Shown: piece by piece, positions 8,597 to 16,636 of the stretch
Layout of the letters: every line of letters begins with the position of its first letter
How positions within the stretch are numbered: position 1 is the stretch's first letter
Translations under genes and position numbers: made by a program
Source of the DNA: Rhizobium sullae
GTDB taxonomy: Bacteria > Pseudomonadota > Alphaproteobacteria > Rhizobiales > Rhizobiaceae
Reading direction: 5' to 3'
Assembly (NCBI RefSeq): GCF_025200715.1
Contig: NZ_CP104143.1
Coordinates: forward strand, 2,294,001-2,358,000
Length of the DNA stretch: 64,000 nt
The notes under the pieces: model-generated
Database searches by the model: none
What the model saw: only the letters and a program-made list of their open reading frames with translations
What the model was told of the DNA's origin: nothing

Positions 8597-9274
8597 GACA
8601 TATTCTCGACCGTCCGATTTGGAGCGCGCTCGACACGGTGCATGCGGGCCTCGCCGAAGGCAGCGAACGAGCCCGGCGATACCCGCCGTCGATCGTTCCC
8701 TTCGCAGCCGCCGCCGACACTACTCCTGAAAGTCTCGAGGCATTGGAAGACCTCCCGGAAGACGACGAAGCCAATGCTGCTTGTCGAAGCCGGCCCGATC
8801 TCCATTCCACCGGGACTGGTTGTCGTTTCCGAGGCTTTAGCCGTTCAGATGGTTGCCGAGCGTCCCCACGAGCGGATCGAGGATAATCGCATCCAGCCTC
8901 TCGATCAATCCGATGCGGAGGAGATGCTGGCACTTGCAACCTTGACCAAGCCCGGGCCGTTCACATTCCGCGCCCAAAGCCTCGGCCCCTTCTGGGGGAT
9001 CAAGACTGAAGGCAGGCTCATCGCCATGGCCGGCCAGCGGCTGCGCCAGACCGGCTTTACCGAACTCAGCGGGCTTTGCACGCATCCGGAATTCCAGCGG
9101 CGCGGGCTCGGCACTTTGCTCTTTCGTTTTGTCGCCGGCGAAATCGCCACCCAAGGCGAAACTGCCTATCTGCACGCCTATGCGAACAATACGCCGGCAA
9201 TCGCCCTCTACAAGTCGCTCGGCTTCAGGCTAGGCTCCGAAATGAACCTGCGCATCGTCAAACGCCGGGCATAA
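8593..9274 (+). pseudogene. GNAT family N-acetyltransferase, frameshifted
   Basis: The N-terminal third reads in one frame from GTG 8593 (VRHILDRPIWSALDTVHAGL ... PPSIVPFAAAADTTPESLEA), the usual start of this GNAT subfamily. The rest reads in the next frame (MLLVEAGPISIPPGLVVVSE ... FTELSGLCTHPEFQRRGLGT, the last stretch being the R/Q-x-x-G-x-G acetyl-CoA loop). The frames meet at GAAGCCAATGCTG; removing one A near 8773 restores E-A-M-L-L. So this is a single +1 indel, giving either a pseudogene, two separately translated pieces (ATG 8775 exists), or a sequencing error. Translationally linked to the marR gene. Confidence 0.8.
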
Positions 9275-9319
9275 ACGGCCGATCCACGGCAGCGGACCGG
9301 CCGAAGTACGGGCGCCGGC

Positions 9320-11509
9320 TCAAGCCGCCTTGGTCTTCACCTTGCGCGCCAGATGCGCCACGACATTCTCGATCATCCGCATGCCGGCGTCGCCGCCGAG
9401 CGTCATGATCGATTCCGGGTGGAACTGCACGGCGGCAACCGGCTCCTTGGCGTGCTCGATGCCCATGATCGTGCCGTCCTCGCTCTCCGCCGTAATGATG
9501 AAGTCACGCGGCAGGGTCGAGGGATCGGCGAAGATCGAGTGGTAGCGGCCGACGGTGACTTCCCTGGAAAGCCCGGAGAAGACGATGCCCGGTTCCAGCA
9601 CGCGGATGCGCGACGGCTTGCCGTGCATCGGCAGCGCCAGATGCCGCAATTCACCGCCATAGGCTTCGGCGAGCGCTTGCAAGCCGAGGCAGACGCCGAA
9701 GATCGGCAGGTTGCGGGCGCGCGCCCTCTTGATTGTCGCCTTGCAATCGAAATCCTTCGGATTGCCGGGGCCCGGCGACAAGACGACGAGGTCAGGATTC
9801 AGGCGGTCGAAAATCTCCTCCGGCACCGGCGTGCGCACGGTCGAAACCGTCGCCCCCGTCTGGCGGAAATAGTTCGCCAGCGTATGGACGAAGCTGTCCT
9901 CATGGTCGATCAGCAGGATGTTGACGCCCTTGCCGACGGCAGCGACGTCGCGGCTCACCTTGCCGGCGTTGCCGGCCTTTGCATCGCGGATGGCGGAAAG
10001 CATGGCGGAGGCCTTCAGTTCGGTTTCGGCTTCTTCTTCATCAGGAATGGAATCGTTGAGCAGCGTCGCCCCTGCCCTCACTTCGGCAATTCCGTCCTTG
10101 ATACGGACGGTGCGCAGCGTCAGGCCGGTATTCATGTCGCCGTTGAAGCCGACCATGCCGATCGCCCCGCCATACCATGCGCGCGGGCTCTTCTCATGGC
10201 TTTCGATGAAACGCATCGCCCAGAGCTTCGGGGCGCCGGTGACGGTCACGGCCCAGGCATGCGACAGGAAGCCGTCGAAGGCATCCATGTCGTCCCGCAG
10301 CCGCCCCTCGATATGGTCGACGGTGTGGATGAGGCGCGAATACATCTCGATCTGCCGGCGGCCGATGACCTTGACTGAACCCGGCTCGCAGACACGGCTC
10401 TTGTCGTTGCGGTCGACATCCGAGCACATGGTGAGCTCGGACTCATCCTTCTTGGAGTTGAGCAGCTTCAGGATCTGTTCGCTGTCGGCGATGGGATCGT
10501 CGCCGCGCTTGATCGTGCCGGAGATCGGGCAGGTCTCGATGCGGCGGCCCGAGACGCGCACGAACATTTCCGGCGAGGCGCCGACGAGATATTCCTGATT
10601 TCCGAGATTGATGAAGAAGGAATAGGGCGACGGATTGATCGCCTTCAGGCGCTTGGAAATGTCGGAAGGCTTGCTGTCGCAGCGCTCCATGAATTTCTGC
10701 CCCGGCACGACCTCAAAGAGGTCGCCCTTGCGGAAGCTCTCCTTTGCCTTGACGACGAGTTCGGCATATTCGCCCGGCCGGTGATCGCTCTTCGGCGGAA
10801 TGGCGTCGGTCTGCTTGAAGGGTTCCGGCGCGATATCACCTTTCTTGCCCTCGGTCGTCACGCCGCCCTTCTCAAAATCGTAGCGGTCGATCCAGGCCTT
10901 GGCGGAATAATTGTCGACCACCAGAATTTCGTCCGGCAGGTAGAGTACCATGTCACGCTGGTCGGAAGGGCGCGTCAGCTTCAGGTTGATCGCATCGAAC
11001 TGGAAGGCGAGATCGTAGCCGAAGGCGCCATAAAGGCCGAGGCTCGCATCCGCCTGCGAATGGAACAGGTCGGTGACGGCGCGCAGAACCGTGAACACCG
11101 TCGGTATCTTCGAGCGTTCCTCTTCGGTGAACACCCGGTCCGGCATCTTCACCTTGAGATCGAGGCGCCGTGCGGTGGCAGCGCCGAGTTCCAGCTCGAC
11201 AACTTTTTTCAGCCGCTCCGCCACGAAGCCGAGCAGCACTTCGCCGCGCTCGTTATAGGCTTCGATCCAGACATCGCGCCCGAAGGAGGAGATGCCGAGC
11301 GGCGGATCGACGACGGCAGTGTCCCAGCGCGTGTAACGGCCCGGATATTCGTAGTTGGAGGAAAAGACCGCGCCGCGGCGCTCATCGAGCTTGTCGACAT
11401 AGGAGACGACCGCATCGGCATAGGGGATCGCCCTGCGCTGTCGCGTGACGGTAACGCCGCCCCTCGTCTCGTAAATTTCCGCACCGTCGTCCCGAAGGAT
11501 CGTTACCAT
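9320..11509 (-). CDS. trpE: Anthranilate synthase, fused TrpE-TrpG
   Basis: Converts chorismate plus glutamine to anthranilate, the first tryptophan step (EC 4.1.3.27). The 729-residue fusion is typical of Rhizobiaceae. Residues about 1-515 are the chorismate-binding component I ([40 protein letters not shown] with the conserved [23 protein letters not shown]). Residues about 530-725 are a class I glutamine amidotransferase with nucleophile Cys in [16 protein letters not shown] and the His-Glu pair in [10 protein letters not shown]. It is preceded by the trpL attenuator. Its stop faces the end of the GNAT gene, and CGGCC/GGCCG repeats lie between them. Confidence 0.97.
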   Translation of the reverse strand: MVTILRDDGAEIYETRGGVTVTRQRRAIPYADAVVSYVDKLDERRGAVFSSNYEYPGRYTRWDTAVVDPPLGISSFGRDVWIEAYNERGEVLLGFVAERLKKVVELELGAATARRLDLKVKMPDRVFTEEERSKIPTVFTVLRAVTDLFHSQADASLGLYGAFGYDLAFQFDAINLKLTRPSDQRDMVLYLPDEILVVDNYSAKAWIDRYDFEKGGVTTEGKKGDIAPEPFKQTDAIPPKSDHRPGEYAELVVKAKESFRKGDLFEVVPGQKFMERCDSKPSDISKRLKAINPSPYSFFINLGNQEYLVGASPEMFVRVSGRRIETCPISGTIKRGDDPIADSEQILKLLNSKKDESELTMCSDVDRNDKSRVCEPGSVKVIGRRQIEMYSRLIHTVDHIEGRLRDDMDAFDGFLSHAWAVTVTGAPKLWAMRFIESHEKSPRAWYGGAIGMVGFNGDMNTGLTLRTVRIKDGIAEVRAGATLLNDSIPDEEEAETELKASAMLSAIRDAKAGNAGKVSRDVAAVGKGVNILLIDHEDSFVHTLANYFRQTGATVSTVRTPVPEEIFDRLNPDLVVLSPGPGNPKDFDCKATIKRARARNLPIFGVCLGLQALAEAYGGELRHLALPMHGKPSRIRVLEPGIVFSGLSREVTVGRYHSIFADPSTLPRDFIITAESEDGTIMGIEHAKEPVAAVQFHPESIMTLGGDAGMRMIENVVAHLARKVKTKAA

Positions 11510-11552
11510 TGTTCCACTCCGTTATCGGGGCCCGGACGACAGGCGGCCTTGA

Positions 11553-11588
11553 AAACAAAAAAGCCGCCTCGAAGTCTCGGGCGGCTCA
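11553..11588 (-). terminator. trp attenuator terminator
   Basis: On the minus strand the stem GAGCCGCC...GGCGGCT closes a short loop and is followed by TTTTTTGTTTT, between the trpL stop and trpE. Upstream segments after the Trp codons can form alternatives, as in classical trp attenuation. The released short transcript would correspond to the rnTrpL sRNA known in S. meliloti. Confidence 0.85.
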
Positions 11589-11623
11589 CTCGTCGTCTTT
11601 GAACACGATTGATCGAGGCCGCC

Positions 11624-11668
11624 TCAGCGAGCCCACCACCAAACAGCAATGTTCAAGGACTTCTTCAT
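11624..11668 (-). CDS. trpL: trp operon leader peptide
   Basis: A 14-residue ORF, MKKSLNIAVWWWAR, with three consecutive Trp codons followed by the intrinsic terminator. The published S. meliloti peptide is [14 protein letters not shown], so the WWWAR end is kept and the N-terminus differs. The ATG is 8 nt past the -10 box, so the mRNA most likely starts at the A of AUG (leaderless), as reported for S. meliloti. Ribosome stalling on Trp codons would let trpE be transcribed. In S. meliloti the terminated RNA and peptide also act in trans; whether that holds here is inference. Confidence 0.93.
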   Translation of the reverse strand: MKKSLNIAVWWWAR

Positions 11669-11676
11669 GGGCGGAA

Positions 11677-11705
11677 TTGTTAGCGTGAGATTGGGAGAAG
11701 CGCAA
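11677..11705 (-). promoter_or_regulatory. trpL/trpE promoter
   Basis: Minus strand: TTGCGC (11705-11700), 17-nt spacer, TAACAA (11682-11677). The predicted start falls on the trpL AUG. Confidence 0.72.
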
Positions 11706-11710
11706 GAGCG

Positions 11711-11766
11711 GTTTTAGCGGGTTCGCTTTCACCGGTCGGAAACGGCTGAAACGAACCCGCTAAAAC
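11711..11766 (-). terminator. 56-bp palindrome after shmR
   Basis: A perfect 15-bp inverted repeat (GTTTTAGCGGGTTCG at 11711-11725 and its complement at 11752-11766) with an internal TTTCA/TGAAA and CCG/CGG stem begins 4 bp past the shmR stop. It probably ends or stabilises the shmR mRNA and lies directly upstream of the trp promoter. It has A/T-rich ends on both arms but no long U-tract. Confidence 0.6.
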
Positions 11767-11770
11767 CAAA

Positions 11771-13906
11771 TTACCAATCGAGCTGCTTGCTCAAGGTAAT
11801 CTTGAACGTGCGCCCCTTGGCGTAATCGTTGGACGTGTTTTCCCGATAGTATTGATCGAAAAGATTGTTGACGCTGGCCAGAACCTGCCATCCCTGCATT
11901 TCGCCGCTCTGCGGCCTCCAGGAGGCGAACAGGTCCACGGTCGTCCAATCGGGCGCCGGAACGACGAGATGGTCCGGCGTGGAACCGGAGGATGCGGCCG
12001 TTCCGCGGACGCTGTTCTGCGCCTCGAAGGCATGCGTGATACGCGTGCCGTATTCGATGTCCCGCTCGGGAAGCCGGCCGCCCAAAGTGAAGGCTATCTT
12101 GTGGGCCGGTACGGTCGGCAGCGGCTTGTTGTAGTTCACCCCATCGCTGCGGTCTTGGCCCTGCGTGCCTGTGTAGGCAAGCTTGGCGAAAACGTAATCC
12201 GATTCGTACGCCCCTTCGACTTCGACGCCATAAATGCGGGCCTTGCCGACATTGTAGAAATAGGAGGATGCTCCCGTGCCGGTAGTTGCAATGAGGTTCT
12301 CCAGGTCATTGTAGAAGGCGGTCGTCTTGAAACTGATATTGTCGCCCGCCTGAAATATGTCGTCCCGTGTTGCTGTAAAGCCAATTTCGTAGTTGTTGGA
12401 TTTTTCTTTCTTGAGATCCAGGCTGGTTCCCTTGCTCCAGGTGTAGAGCTCATCCAACGTCGGCAGACGTTCCGTATGGGCAATCGATCCGAAAATGCCG
12501 AACTCATCGGTCAGCTTGTAGTGTGCGGCGAGCTTGGGGGAGAAAGCTTGATCGTTGACATCGACAGCATTGCTGAAGGCCGCCGTTGAGTCGCCAGGCT
12601 GTCGCCAGACGAAGTCGCCGCGAACGCCGCCGATGATTGTCAGCCGCTCATCATAGACGAACTCGTTCTGCACGAAGAGACCGACCTTGTTGTCAGTGCC
12701 TTCGGGATGCGTGGCGATCGCACCGGGCGTCGGGCTGGTCGCAAGCGGCGAATCCGCGGTGCGATCCTGATGGCTCAGTTGCGTGCCGTAGGTCAGGTAG
12801 TTTACCCAGCTATCGCCCGAGAACTCAGAGGTATTTTGAAGATTAGCCTGCCAGGTCCGATAGCCATAATCAGCTTCGATGATATTCGAAAACCCGCCAA
12901 GCGTTCCGTCGCTCTGGTCGACCGAAGTGTCGGAGTATGAAAGGGTTGCCTTGAAGTCGAGCCAGGGATTGTCGCTGACTGGATTTTCGTAGCTCAAGAC
13001 CGCGGTATCATCAATCACATGGCGGTCGACGGTACCGAATGCGGCCTGCGTGCCGGTCTGAGCATAGTCCTGATCGTTCGCATCGCTGTCCCAATGCTGA
13101 TAGGACAAGCGCACTGTCTGCTCGTCGCCATCACCAAAATGGAAAGTTCCCTTGGCCAGGCCCGACCACGACTGAAAGTCCGAGCCCGACAAGTCGCTGC
13201 CATCTCCCAACTCGAATTCGCTGGACCCGCGCTTGTTCAACATACCGAGGAATTCAGCACCCTCGTTGAAGCGATGTGCAAAAATAGACGAACCTAGATA
13301 GCCATTCCCGTTTGTTTCATAGCTGCTCTTGAGCCTGAGAGCATTGTCGTAGCCCTCCAGCAGAAACTCTGAGGCATCCTTGGTGGTGAAGTTGATGACG
13401 CCACCGAGGGCACCGGCGCCGTAAAGCGTGGAAGAGGCCGGACCGCGCAGCACTTCGACGGACTTGTAAAGCTCAGGGTCCGAGAAGAACGATCCCATCC
13501 GGTACTGCTCGTAGAATTTCTGGGCTCCGTCCACATTTACCACGATGCGCGAGCCGTCGGCGGAATCCTCGGTGGAGCCGATACCACGGATATTGAACGC
13601 CTCACCGAAAACACGGTCGCTGCCGGCAATGGAGACGCCGGGCACATCCTTGAAGATATCGCCGATCGTTTCAGCCTGGGCGTCATCAATATCCTTTTGG
13701 TCGAGAACAGTAACGGCCTGCGGCGTATCGATGGCGATCTTGCGCTGTCCCGCACCGACGACGATCTTCTTCAGCGGCGTTACGCGATCCGTCTTTTGGG
13801 AAGCCGCCTCCTCTTCCGGGCTTTGCGAATATGCCGGAAAACCGGCGCCAAAAACGACCAATGCAGTGCAAGCCAAAAGAACGGCGCGCGAATTGTGGAC
13901 AATCAT
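11771..13906 (-). CDS. shmR: TonB-dependent heme/hemoglobin receptor
   Basis: A 711-residue outer-membrane receptor. It starts with a signal peptide (residues 1-27, ending FPAYSQ), a TonB-box-like TPLKKIVVGAG, then a plug domain (AETIGDIFKDVPGVSIAGSD; FNIRGIGSTEDSADGSRIVV; VEVLRGPASSTLYGAGALGG) and a beta-barrel ending in KITLSKQLDW, with a terminal aromatic as required for outer-membrane assembly. The sequence is of the HmuR/ShmR heme receptor type; heme specificity is by family resemblance. A long leader (about 200 bp) precedes the gene with TTGACA at 14056-14051. I could not identify a convincing Irr or RirA box. Monocistronic. Confidence 0.85.
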   Translation of the reverse strand: MIVHNSRAVLLACTALVVFGAGFPAYSQSPEEEAASQKTDRVTPLKKIVVGAGQRKIAIDTPQAVTVLDQKDIDDAQAETIGDIFKDVPGVSIAGSDRVFGEAFNIRGIGSTEDSADGSRIVVNVDGAQKFYEQYRMGSFFSDPELYKSVEVLRGPASSTLYGAGALGGVINFTTKDASEFLLEGYDNALRLKSSYETNGNGYLGSSIFAHRFNEGAEFLGMLNKRGSSEFELGDGSDLSGSDFQSWSGLAKGTFHFGDGDEQTVRLSYQHWDSDANDQDYAQTGTQAAFGTVDRHVIDDTAVLSYENPVSDNPWLDFKATLSYSDTSVDQSDGTLGGFSNIIEADYGYRTWQANLQNTSEFSGDSWVNYLTYGTQLSHQDRTADSPLATSPTPGAIATHPEGTDNKVGLFVQNEFVYDERLTIIGGVRGDFVWRQPGDSTAAFSNAVDVNDQAFSPKLAAHYKLTDEFGIFGSIAHTERLPTLDELYTWSKGTSLDLKKEKSNNYEIGFTATRDDIFQAGDNISFKTTAFYNDLENLIATTGTGASSYFYNVGKARIYGVEVEGAYESDYVFAKLAYTGTQGQDRSDGVNYNKPLPTVPAHKIAFTLGGRLPERDIEYGTRITHAFEAQNSVRGTAASSGSTPDHLVVPAPDWTTVDLFASWRPQSGEMQGWQVLASVNNLFDQYYRENTSNDYAKGRTFKITLSKQLDW

Positions 13907-14112
13907 TAAACCAACCCTCTAGGATGAATAAATACCGGGCTGGCTGGTCGGGGCGCGTCAGGCGCTCGAGGGGCTGGCTAGGCGTTTCGGATTTACGGCG
14001 GGACCCAACATTCCGCCTTCTTTCTGCCGCATAAAAAACATGAGTGTAATTGTCAATATAAATGCCCGCCTTATGTTGAATTAAATCGTCAAGTTTTAAC
14101 GATACCCACGAA

Positions 14113-14150
14113 CGTTGCGAAATTGCGGCACTATGGAGCAAGTGCCACAA
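14113..14150 (+). repeat. Left arm of a 38-bp inverted repeat
   Basis: Pairs with 14779-14816 at 33 of 38 positions. The inner 20 or so bases (CTATGGAGCAAGTGCCACAA on this arm) are almost identical. The two arms bracket the small gene at 14188-14688. No target-site duplication is evident. Confidence 0.75.
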
Positions 14151-14187
14151 GCTTGATCCGACACTCGAAACGGACGCGCTTCCTGTC

Positions 14188-14688
14188 CTACTGAGGTATG
14201 CGATCAAGCTGGTACTGAGGCATGCGATCAAGCTGGGGCGGAGGAACGTCGTTTAGCCTCTCACCGATCCAATCTTCAGGAAGGCTATCGACCAGGAGGT
14301 CGGTCGCTTCGTAGGCAGTTTTATGGGTGCCGCTGGCGACGATGCAGGCTTGATCCTCCGCACTGGGACGCCCCTGTCGAAAAAAGTCGTAAATCAGGAC
14401 CCAGCTTTTGTCGCCGTACAGCAAGAAGTGACGGATCGTTTCGCCCTGCTTGCCAGGATTGCTGTAGTTCACGATAGCTTTCTTTTCACCCATTACGCTT
14501 ACAATGTAGTTCCATACGACATCGGAGCGACCACAAACCATTCGCAACTTAGCGGTTAGCGCAGAAGAACTGGCCCGCGACTCTTCATTGAGAGAAATGG
14601 TGTTTGCAACAGCGATCAATATACAGAGCGCAACGCGCTTGCCCGAAGCTAAAGATATTCCTCGACGCATTTGTTGACAGGTTGGCAT
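14188..14688 (-). CDS. Hypothetical exported protein inside an inverted-repeat cassette
   Basis: A 166-residue protein if started at ATG 14688 (MPTCQQMRRGISLASGKRVA). It has a positively charged N-terminus, then a hydrophobic stretch (about residues 19-30), consistent with a signal or anchor. The mature part has two cysteines (LRMVCGRSDVVWNYI; EDQACIVASGTH) and an aromatic core (SWVLIYDFFRQG), resembling small rhizobial secreted proteins of unknown function. The C-terminus contains an 8-residue repeat (PQLDRMPQ/YQLDRIPQ) from a 24-nt tandem duplication. Base composition is less GC-rich than its neighbours. The gene lies between 38-bp inverted repeats, suggesting it was inserted as a unit. No function can be proposed. 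Confidence 0.55.
   Translation of the reverse strand: MPTCQQMRRGISLASGKRVALCILIAVANTISLNEESRASSSALTAKLRMVCGRSDVVWNYIVSVMGEKKAIVNYSNPGKQGETIRHFLLYGDKSWVLIYDFFRQGRPSAEDQACIVASGTHKTAYEATDLLVDSLPEDWIGERLNDVPPPQLDRMPQYQLDRIPQ
14191..14238 (+). repeat. 24-bp tandem duplication
   Basis: Two nearly identical copies (14191-14214 and 14215-14238; shared core ATGCGATCAAGCTGG) at the 3' end of the small cassette gene. They duplicate eight codons, including the stop region. Confidence 0.75.
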
Positions 14689-14778
14689 GTCTTCCCCAAG
14701 CGCCCGTGACGGGACGCTTTCTAAAGCCATCTTCATCTTTCGACATAATATCAGATTCCGCTAATGTACGACCAACCC

Positions 14779-14816
14779 TTGTGGCACTTGCTCCATAATG
14801 CCGCGAAATTGCAACG
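14779..14816 (-). repeat. Right arm of the 38-bp inverted repeat
   Basis: Reverse complement of 14113-14150 with five mismatches. It lies 55 bp before the extensin-like gene, so it may also affect that gene's promoter. Confidence 0.75.
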
Positions 14817-14871
14817 AAATCCGCCCTCGTGCGTTGCCCTTTTCTCATCAGCAGCCACGGACGGTTGAAGC

Positions 14872-15732
14872 TTGAAGAACATCGCAGTTGCAGCGGCGAC
14901 GACAGCCCTGATCATCCTCACCGGCGCAAGCCTCCCCGACAAAGGTCCCTTCCCTCAGGAAAAGCCGCGGATTGACGGCGAAACCGAAGCACCCGCAGAG
15001 ACCGCACCGATCCCCGAACCGAGGCCCTCAACCGCAAACGGGACCGAAAACCCACCAACCCCTCCGAATGAGAAGCCATTGGACACGGCAAAACCGGAGG
15101 AAAAGCCGGAGAAATTCGGGCCGCCGGCGCCGGGTACGCTGGAAGCGCAGAACCTGACCATCGAGCCGGAAAGCGACGCCGATCATGCGAAATGCGTGAG
15201 GGAGTTGCAGGCCCTCGGCGCCGTCTTCAAGGACATCCCGCGCATCGATGACGGTCACGGCTGCGGCATCGACAAGCCGATCAATCTCGTCGAGGCACTC
15301 CCAGGCATCGCGGTGAAGCCGCAGGCGACGCTGCGCTGTCCGGCGGCTCTGGCACTTGCGCGCTGGATGAAGGAGAGCGTCATTCCGGCAGCCGCCGTCG
15401 CCGCGAAGGAACACGGGCAGATCACGACCATCAACCAGGCCTCTTCATACATCTGCCGCCTGCGCAACGGTGCGTTTGCCGGAAAGATCTCCGAGCACGC
15501 CCGCGGCAACGCCATCGACATCGCAAGCTTCAGTTTCGAAAAGGGCGAGGCCATTGCGGTGAAGCCGCGCCGGGAAGATTCCACCCTCACCGGCGCCTTC
15601 CAACGCACGGTCAGTGCGTCCGGCTGCCTCTATTTTTCCACCGTGCTCGATCCTGAGAGCGACGCCGCGCACGAAAAACACTTCCATCTGGATGTGCTGC
15701 AGCGGAAAGGAGGATATCGTTATTGTCATTAG
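14872..15732 (+). CDS. Extensin-like C-terminal domain protein, exported
   Basis: A 286-residue protein with an N-terminal hydrophobic signal (KNIAVAAATTALIILTGASL), a Pro/Glu-rich linker (residues about 25-95), and the extensin-like C-terminal fold (CVRELQALGAVFKDIPRIDD; GCGIDKPINLVEALPG; SEHARGNAIDIASFSFEKGE; HEKHFHLDVLQRKGGYRYCH). The H-A-R-G-N-A-I-D and H-F-H-L-D motifs resemble the metal sites of D-Ala-D-Ala carboxypeptidases of the VanY/MepA type, suggesting a periplasmic peptidoglycan-related role, which is inferred. The start is TTG 14872: an in-frame stop at 14866 excludes anything further upstream, and the ribosome site is weak. The 38-bp inverted repeat directly upstream could have altered the 5' end. 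Confidence 0.82.
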   Translation: MKNIAVAAATTALIILTGASLPDKGPFPQEKPRIDGETEAPAETAPIPEPRPSTANGTENPPTPPNEKPLDTAKPEEKPEKFGPPAPGTLEAQNLTIEPESDADHAKCVRELQALGAVFKDIPRIDDGHGCGIDKPINLVEALPGIAVKPQATLRCPAALALARWMKESVIPAAAVAAKEHGQITTINQASSYICRLRNGAFAGKISEHARGNAIDIASFSFEKGEAIAVKPRREDSTLTGAFQRTVSASGCLYFSTVLDPESDAAHEKHFHLDVLQRKGGYRYCH

Positions 15733-15823
15733 GCAGAGGCCATAGCTTTCAACAGGTTATGCTTGCCAATTGAATCAAGACGTGGACAGACTAGAATTCT
15801 CTTGCACGCTGCAGGGGCACTTG

Positions 15824-16080
15824 ATGACTGTTTTAAGTTTTCATTGAAAAAATCGATAGCTTCGCGCTTCGACCGCCTTGCCGAAAAGCGCAAGCTATCT
15901 ACGGAAGAAACCGCTTCCTTGTTGAGAGAGGAATTCATCGAGCGAGAAGAATGGCAGGTCGCGGAAATCGAAGCGGCGGTCCGTGAAGCCAACGCAGGCG
16001 AATTTGCTTCTGACGATGAAGCGAATGCATCATCTCAAAATATCTCCGCAAATGAGCTTTCAGCTCCGCTGGACGCATAG
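15824..16080 (+). pseudogene. Ribbon-helix-helix (ParD/CopG-like) antitoxin, decayed
   Basis: Recognisable core: KFSLKKSIASRFDRLAEKRK, then EEWQVAEIEAAVREANAGEF and ASDDEANA, as in antitoxins paired with ParE toxins. The proper start, ATG 15824 (AGGGG upstream), is out of frame with this core by one missing base in the run GTTTTAAG. At the other end the ancestral C-terminus A-F-I-S-K-Y-L-R-K-stop is still legible one frame over. That frame ends in TGA at 16053-16055, which overlaps the toxin ATG in the classic ATGA arrangement. So at least two indels disrupt the gene; the current frame runs on to 16080. Confidence 0.7.
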
Positions 16081-16338
16081 CGCCTTGGCTTGGCTCGATC
16101 ATATTGGATCCTATATCGCAAAGCATGATCCGAACGCCGCTCGCGTGATCGAGCGGGTAGCAACGACTGCCGAAGCATTGATAGAGCATCCCTGCTGGGC
16201 CCGGTGGCGCGCGTGCCTAGCACTCGGGAAATGGTGTTCGCTGATATTCCCTAAATCATTGCGTACCGGATATCAGGAGAAAACATCGACCTCCTGACAA
16301 TCCTCGATACATCGTAAAAATGGCCAGAAAGACTTTGA
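16052..16338 (+). pseudogene. ParE/RelE superfamily toxin, decayed
   Basis: Reads MSFQLRWTHSALAWLDHIGS ... DPNAARVIERVATTAEALIE from ATG 16052, the usual ParE N-terminal half. A missing C in CATCCCTGCTGG then shifts the frame. In the correct frame the second half is legible as L-L-G-P-V-A-R-V-P-S-T-R-E-M-V-F-A-D-I-P, stop (TAA for a usual Tyr), I-I-A-Y-R-I-S-G-E-N-I-D-L-L-T-I-L, then a second stop (TAA for a usual Arg) before K-W-P-E-R-L and the native stop at 16336-16338. So there is one frameshift and two nonsense mutations: a dead toxin paired with the decayed antitoxin. Confidence 0.8.
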
Positions 16339-16376
16339 CTTTTCTTCATGCCGGAAAATCCGGCGGCTTCGCCACC

Positions 16377-16613
16377 TCAATTGTCCGCGCGCCGCGTGCA
16401 GACATAAGGCTTCTTGACGCAGGCGATCTCGGGCGTGGAACACTCGGCCTTGCCGTCAGTCACGGCGCAGATCGAGCACTGATCGTTGAACTCTTTGCAG
16501 TCGGGATTGCTCTTCATGAAATCGGCCATGCTCTGCTGCACAGACGCCTGCGCATCGGCCGCAGAGCCGTTCACCATGAGCGCAAATACTGCGGCAGCGG
16601 CGAAAACATACAT
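16377..16613 (-). CDS. Small Cys-rich exported protein
   Basis: A 78-residue protein with a clear signal peptide (MYVFAAAAVFALMVNGSAAD-AQ) and six cysteines in the mature part (NPDCKEFNDQCSICAVTDGK; AECSTPEIACVKKPYVC), probably disulfide-bonded in the periplasm. A longer form starting at ATG 16637 overlaps the fhs stop (TGATG), so the gene is likely co-transcribed with fhs. The function is unknown. No homology to a named family is recognised by eye. Confidence 0.65.
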   Translation of the reverse strand: MYVFAAAAVFALMVNGSAADAQASVQQSMADFMKSNPDCKEFNDQCSICAVTDGKAECSTPEIACVKKPYVCTRRADN

Positions 16614-16636
16614 TCGAGGATACCTGAAGGACGGCA

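Noticed and set aside
13907..14112. Irr or RirA iron-response box before shmR
   Set aside because: AT-rich sequence is present, but I could not match a recognised consensus.
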